This document shows positions 4,474-6,300 of a DNA stretch of 6,300 bases, one piece after another. Origin of the DNA: Thermoanaerobaculia bacterium (GTDB lineage Bacteria; Acidobacteriota; Thermoanaerobaculia; Gp7-AA8). The notes beneath the pieces are model-generated. The model did not search any database, was not told the origin of the DNA, and saw only the letters and a program-made list of their open reading frames with translations. How positions within the stretch are numbered: position 1 is the stretch's first letter; each line of letters begins with the position of its first letter. The position numbers and the translations under genes were made by a program. Location of the stretch: contig JAMPYE010000271.1 of NCBI GenBank assembly GCA_023700825.1, forward strand, positions 1 through 6,300, in the 5' to 3' direction.

Positions 4474-5982
4474 TTACAGCAACGGCGACATGAGCCTCGC
4501 GATCTGTTGCGCGAGCTTCGTCGGGTAGGACGTCTTCGCGGCGGAATCCTGCGTGTACTCCGAAGCCTGCGAGAGGTCGAGCTCGAACTGGCAGGCCATC
4601 TGGTCGCAGAGCGCACGTTCGTAGACGAAGGCGTTGAGCTCGAAGTTCAGGCGAAACGACCGCATGTCCATGTTCGCCGAGCCGATCGTTCCCATCCACG
4701 AGTCGACGACCATCGTCTTCGCGTGAAGGAAGCCCTTTCTCTCGGAGTTTCGCCCCCGTGCGAATCTCCGGCGTCGGAAGCCCTCGTACAGGAAGATGCG
4801 CGCGCCCGAGCGGAGGAGGTGCTCGAAGTACGATCGCGACGCGAGGCCAACCACCAGCGAATCGGCCTTCATCGGGACGAGCAGCCGCACGTCGACGCCG
4901 CGCATCGCCGCGGCGACGAGCGCCGCCTCGATCGACGGGCTCGGCACGAAGTAGGGAGTCGTCAGCCAGACGCGCTTCCGGGCGCTCGAAATCGCCTGGA
5001 AGTAGATCTGCTCGACCGGAGCCCACTCACTGTCGGGTCCCGAGTCGACGATCTGCACGAGAGCGCCTTCGTCGCTCACCGCAGGCGTCACGAACCAGCT
5101 CGCAAACGCCGCCTTCTCCTCGCAGCCCATCCGCCAGTCGAGAGCGTAGACCTCCTGAAGGCTCAGGACCGCCGGTCCCTCGACGCGCAGGTGGGTGTCG
5201 CGCCAGTGACCGATCTCCGGATCGAGCCCGAGGTATTCGCGTCCGATGTTGATCCCCCCGGTGAAGCCGATGCGACCGTCGACCACGACGAGCTTGCGGT
5301 GATTGCGGAAGTCGATCCGGTCCCGCCGACGCAGCCGCGAGGTGAGGACCGAGACGGGGTTGAAGGCGACTGCAAGCCCGCCGGCGTCGGTGAGCGGCTT
5401 CCAGAAGGTGTCGTCGAGGCTCGGGCTTCCGACCGCGTCGTAAAGCACGCGGACCTCGAGCCCTCTTCCCGCCGCCTCGGTTAGGCGGTCACGAAGCGAC
5501 ACGCCTGTCTCGTCGGGCTGGATGATGTAGAACTGGACGTGAATCTGCCGCTCGGCCTCGCTCACGGCCTCGTAGAGGGCCCGGTAGAACGCGGCGCCGT
5601 TCACGAGCATCTCGACGCGGTTCCCGCGGCTCGCGCGGGCGGAACCGAGCCGCTCGCCGAGTGCCAGCATGTCGCTCGTCCGCTCGTCGAGATCGGGAGC
5701 GCCGGAATCGGGCTGCCAGGAATGCGAGCCGCACTCTTCGAACACCGCCCGCAACAGTTCCGCCGCCCGCCGCGTGCGTCGCACGAAACGCGCCGTGCGT
5801 GTCCGGCCGATGAGCACGTAAAGCAGTGCTCCCGCGAACGGGATCAGGGTCACCGTCAGCAGCCACGCCAGCGTCGCCGACGGCTGTCGCCGCTGCCCCA
5901 TCAGGATCGAGACGACGACCGCCGCGTGCAGCGCGATGCCACCGGCCACTTCGACGATGACGAGAGCTGTGTGGGCGTCCAT
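4474..5982 (-). CDS. cls: Cardiolipin synthase (phospholipase D superfamily)
   Basis: 502 aa, normal length for bacterial Cls. The enzyme makes cardiolipin at the inner membrane by transferring a phosphatidyl group between phosphatidylglycerol molecules (or a related donor). Residues 1-60 hold two membrane segments (about 6-28 and 37-57), with the PLDc_N-type signature RRQPSATLAWLL and YVLIGR. The two HKD motifs are H228-x-K230-x4-D235, followed by GGINIG, and H420-x-K422-x4-D427, followed by GSANMDMRSFRLNFE (434-448). Both are intact, so the enzyme should be active. Between LYEG (398-401) and the second HKD sits an extra basic stretch, RRRRFARGRNSERK (403-416), longer than I expect in the family. 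The start at 5982 is the only plausible ATG before the PLDc_N block, but no Shine-Dalgarno precedes it. A heptamer array begins 32 bp upstream, so the leader or promoter overlaps repeat DNA. Confidence 0.96.
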   Translation of the reverse strand: MDAHTALVIVEVAGGIALHAAVVVSILMGQRRQPSATLAWLLTVTLIPFAGALLYVLIGRTRTARFVRRTRRAAELLRAVFEECGSHSWQPDSGAPDLDERTSDMLALGERLGSARASRGNRVEMLVNGAAFYRALYEAVSEAERQIHVQFYIIQPDETGVSLRDRLTEAAGRGLEVRVLYDAVGSPSLDDTFWKPLTDAGGLAVAFNPVSVLTSRLRRRDRIDFRNHRKLVVVDGRIGFTGGINIGREYLGLDPEIGHWRDTHLRVEGPAVLSLQEVYALDWRMGCEEKAAFASWFVTPAVSDEGALVQIVDSGPDSEWAPVEQIYFQAISSARKRVWLTTPYFVPSPSIEAALVAAAMRGVDVRLLVPMKADSLVVGLASRSYFEHLLRSGARIFLYEGFRRRRFARGRNSERKGFLHAKTMVVDSWMGTIGSANMDMRSFRLNFELNAFVYERALCDQMACQFELDLSQASEYTQDSAAKTSYPTKLAQQIARLMSPLL

Positions 5983-6014
5983 GGGCGGGGCGGTCGTGCG
6001 GCTGTTGGTCTTGG

Positions 6015-6056
6015 GTTGTTAGTTGTTAGTTGTTAGTTGTTTGTTGTTTGTTGTTA
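6015..6056 (+). repeat. Heptamer array, locus 3 left arm (GTTGTTW x6)
   Basis: Six exact units: GTTGTTA three times, GTTGTTT twice, GTTGTTA once. Only the last base varies. It is the inverse of the array at 6175-6300 and can pair with it over 42 bp with two mismatches. It lies 32 bp upstream of the cls start codon. Confidence 0.95.
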
Positions 6057-6174
6057 GACGGTTCTTGCTGCGCGATCAGGCGCGGCAACCACAAAACTCC
6101 CGCCCTGCGGAGCCGGCCACCCATGCGGCCGCCATCACTGACAAACTCGATTGTTTCCTGAACAAAATCGACTC
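6057..6174. other. Core of locus 3
   Basis: Non-coding 118-bp spacer inside the 318-bp gene-free end of the window. It contains a 7-bp stem GCTGCGC / GCGCGGC with one wobble (6067-6073 with 6080-6086) and loop GATCAG. Its right part is AT-richer (6138-6174), unlike the rest of the window. I see no GTGTGGCGCAG module and no ORF. A cls promoter could lie here or further upstream, but I cannot place one with confidence. Confidence 0.5.
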
Positions 6175-6300
6175 TAACAACTAACAACTAACAACTAACA
6201 ACTAACAACTAACAACTAACAACTAACAACTAACAACTAACAACTAACAACTAACAACTAACAACTAACAACTAACAACTAACAACTAACCACTAACAAC
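6175..6300 (-). repeat. Heptamer array, locus 3 right arm (TAACAAC x18, runs off window)
   Basis: Eighteen consecutive 7-bp units fill the last 126 bases. Seventeen are identical TAACAAC; the unit at 6287-6293 is TAACCAC. The array is three times longer than its inverted partner at 6015-6056 and continues to the window edge, so its full length is unknown. The near-perfect identity points to recent expansion by slippage. Confidence 0.97.

Noticed and set aside
4345..5484. 379-codon plus-strand open frame across the end of cls
   Set aside because: It is antisense to the intact cls gene with both HKD motifs, and begins within a repeat module; no support for a real protein.
6015..6300. CRISPR array
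   Set aside because: The repeat unit is 7 bp with no spacers, and the arrays are inverted pairs; no cas gene is present.
6175..6300. Telomere-like heptamer repeat or a replicon end
   Set aside because: TAACAAC has an inverted partner nearby and three other loci show the same architecture with other heptamers inside the window. The array is more simply an internal repeat that runs off the window.

Overview
The window is a high-GC bacterial chromosome segment with five protein-coding genes. They are separated by unusually structured intergenic DNA. Nothing here fixes the taxon. The GC-rich codon use, the Gram-negative-style exported proteins and the GTGTGGCGCAG-type dispersed repeats would fit Acidobacteriota or a similar environmental lineage, but that is inference. 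I see no tRNA, rRNA, CRISPR, transposase or phage gene.

Layout: (1) 35-853, minus strand, a polytopic membrane protein with a proline-rich cytoplasmic head. (2) 1088-2758, minus, a large ABC-2-type permease with no ATPase gene beside it. (3) 3131-3724, plus, an exported methionine sulfoxide reductase A. (4) 3811-4203, plus, a small exported beta-rich protein resembling DUF2541/YaaI. (5) 4474-5982, minus, a cardiolipin synthase with two HKD motifs. Genes 3 and 4 are co-oriented, 86 bp apart, and could share a transcript. The proteins share an envelope theme (membrane lipid synthesis, transport, repair of oxidised exported proteins), but the sequence does not show a single pathway.

The notable content is between the genes. 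All four intergenic regions longer than 200 bp contain the same architecture: a short tandem array of 7-bp units, a spacer of roughly 120-220 bp, then an array of the same 7-bp unit in inverted orientation. The heptamer differs between loci: AGGCGAN at 908-1084, GAATYGR (degenerate) at 2788-3069, AGGYCAR at 4230-4469 and GTTGTTW/TAACAAC at 6015-6300 and beyond. The two arms within a locus match each other.

Two of the loci (2788-3069 and 4230-4469) enclose an inverted pair of double-hairpin, REP/REPIN-like modules. Their stems change in a compensatory way between copies, while the loops stay fixed. The result is a nested inverted element: heptad arm, double hairpin, core, inverted double hairpin, inverted heptad arm. 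This is the best candidate in the window for an undescribed system. Its function is unknown; a non-autonomous mobile element or a structural/regulatory nucleic-acid element are the main readings.
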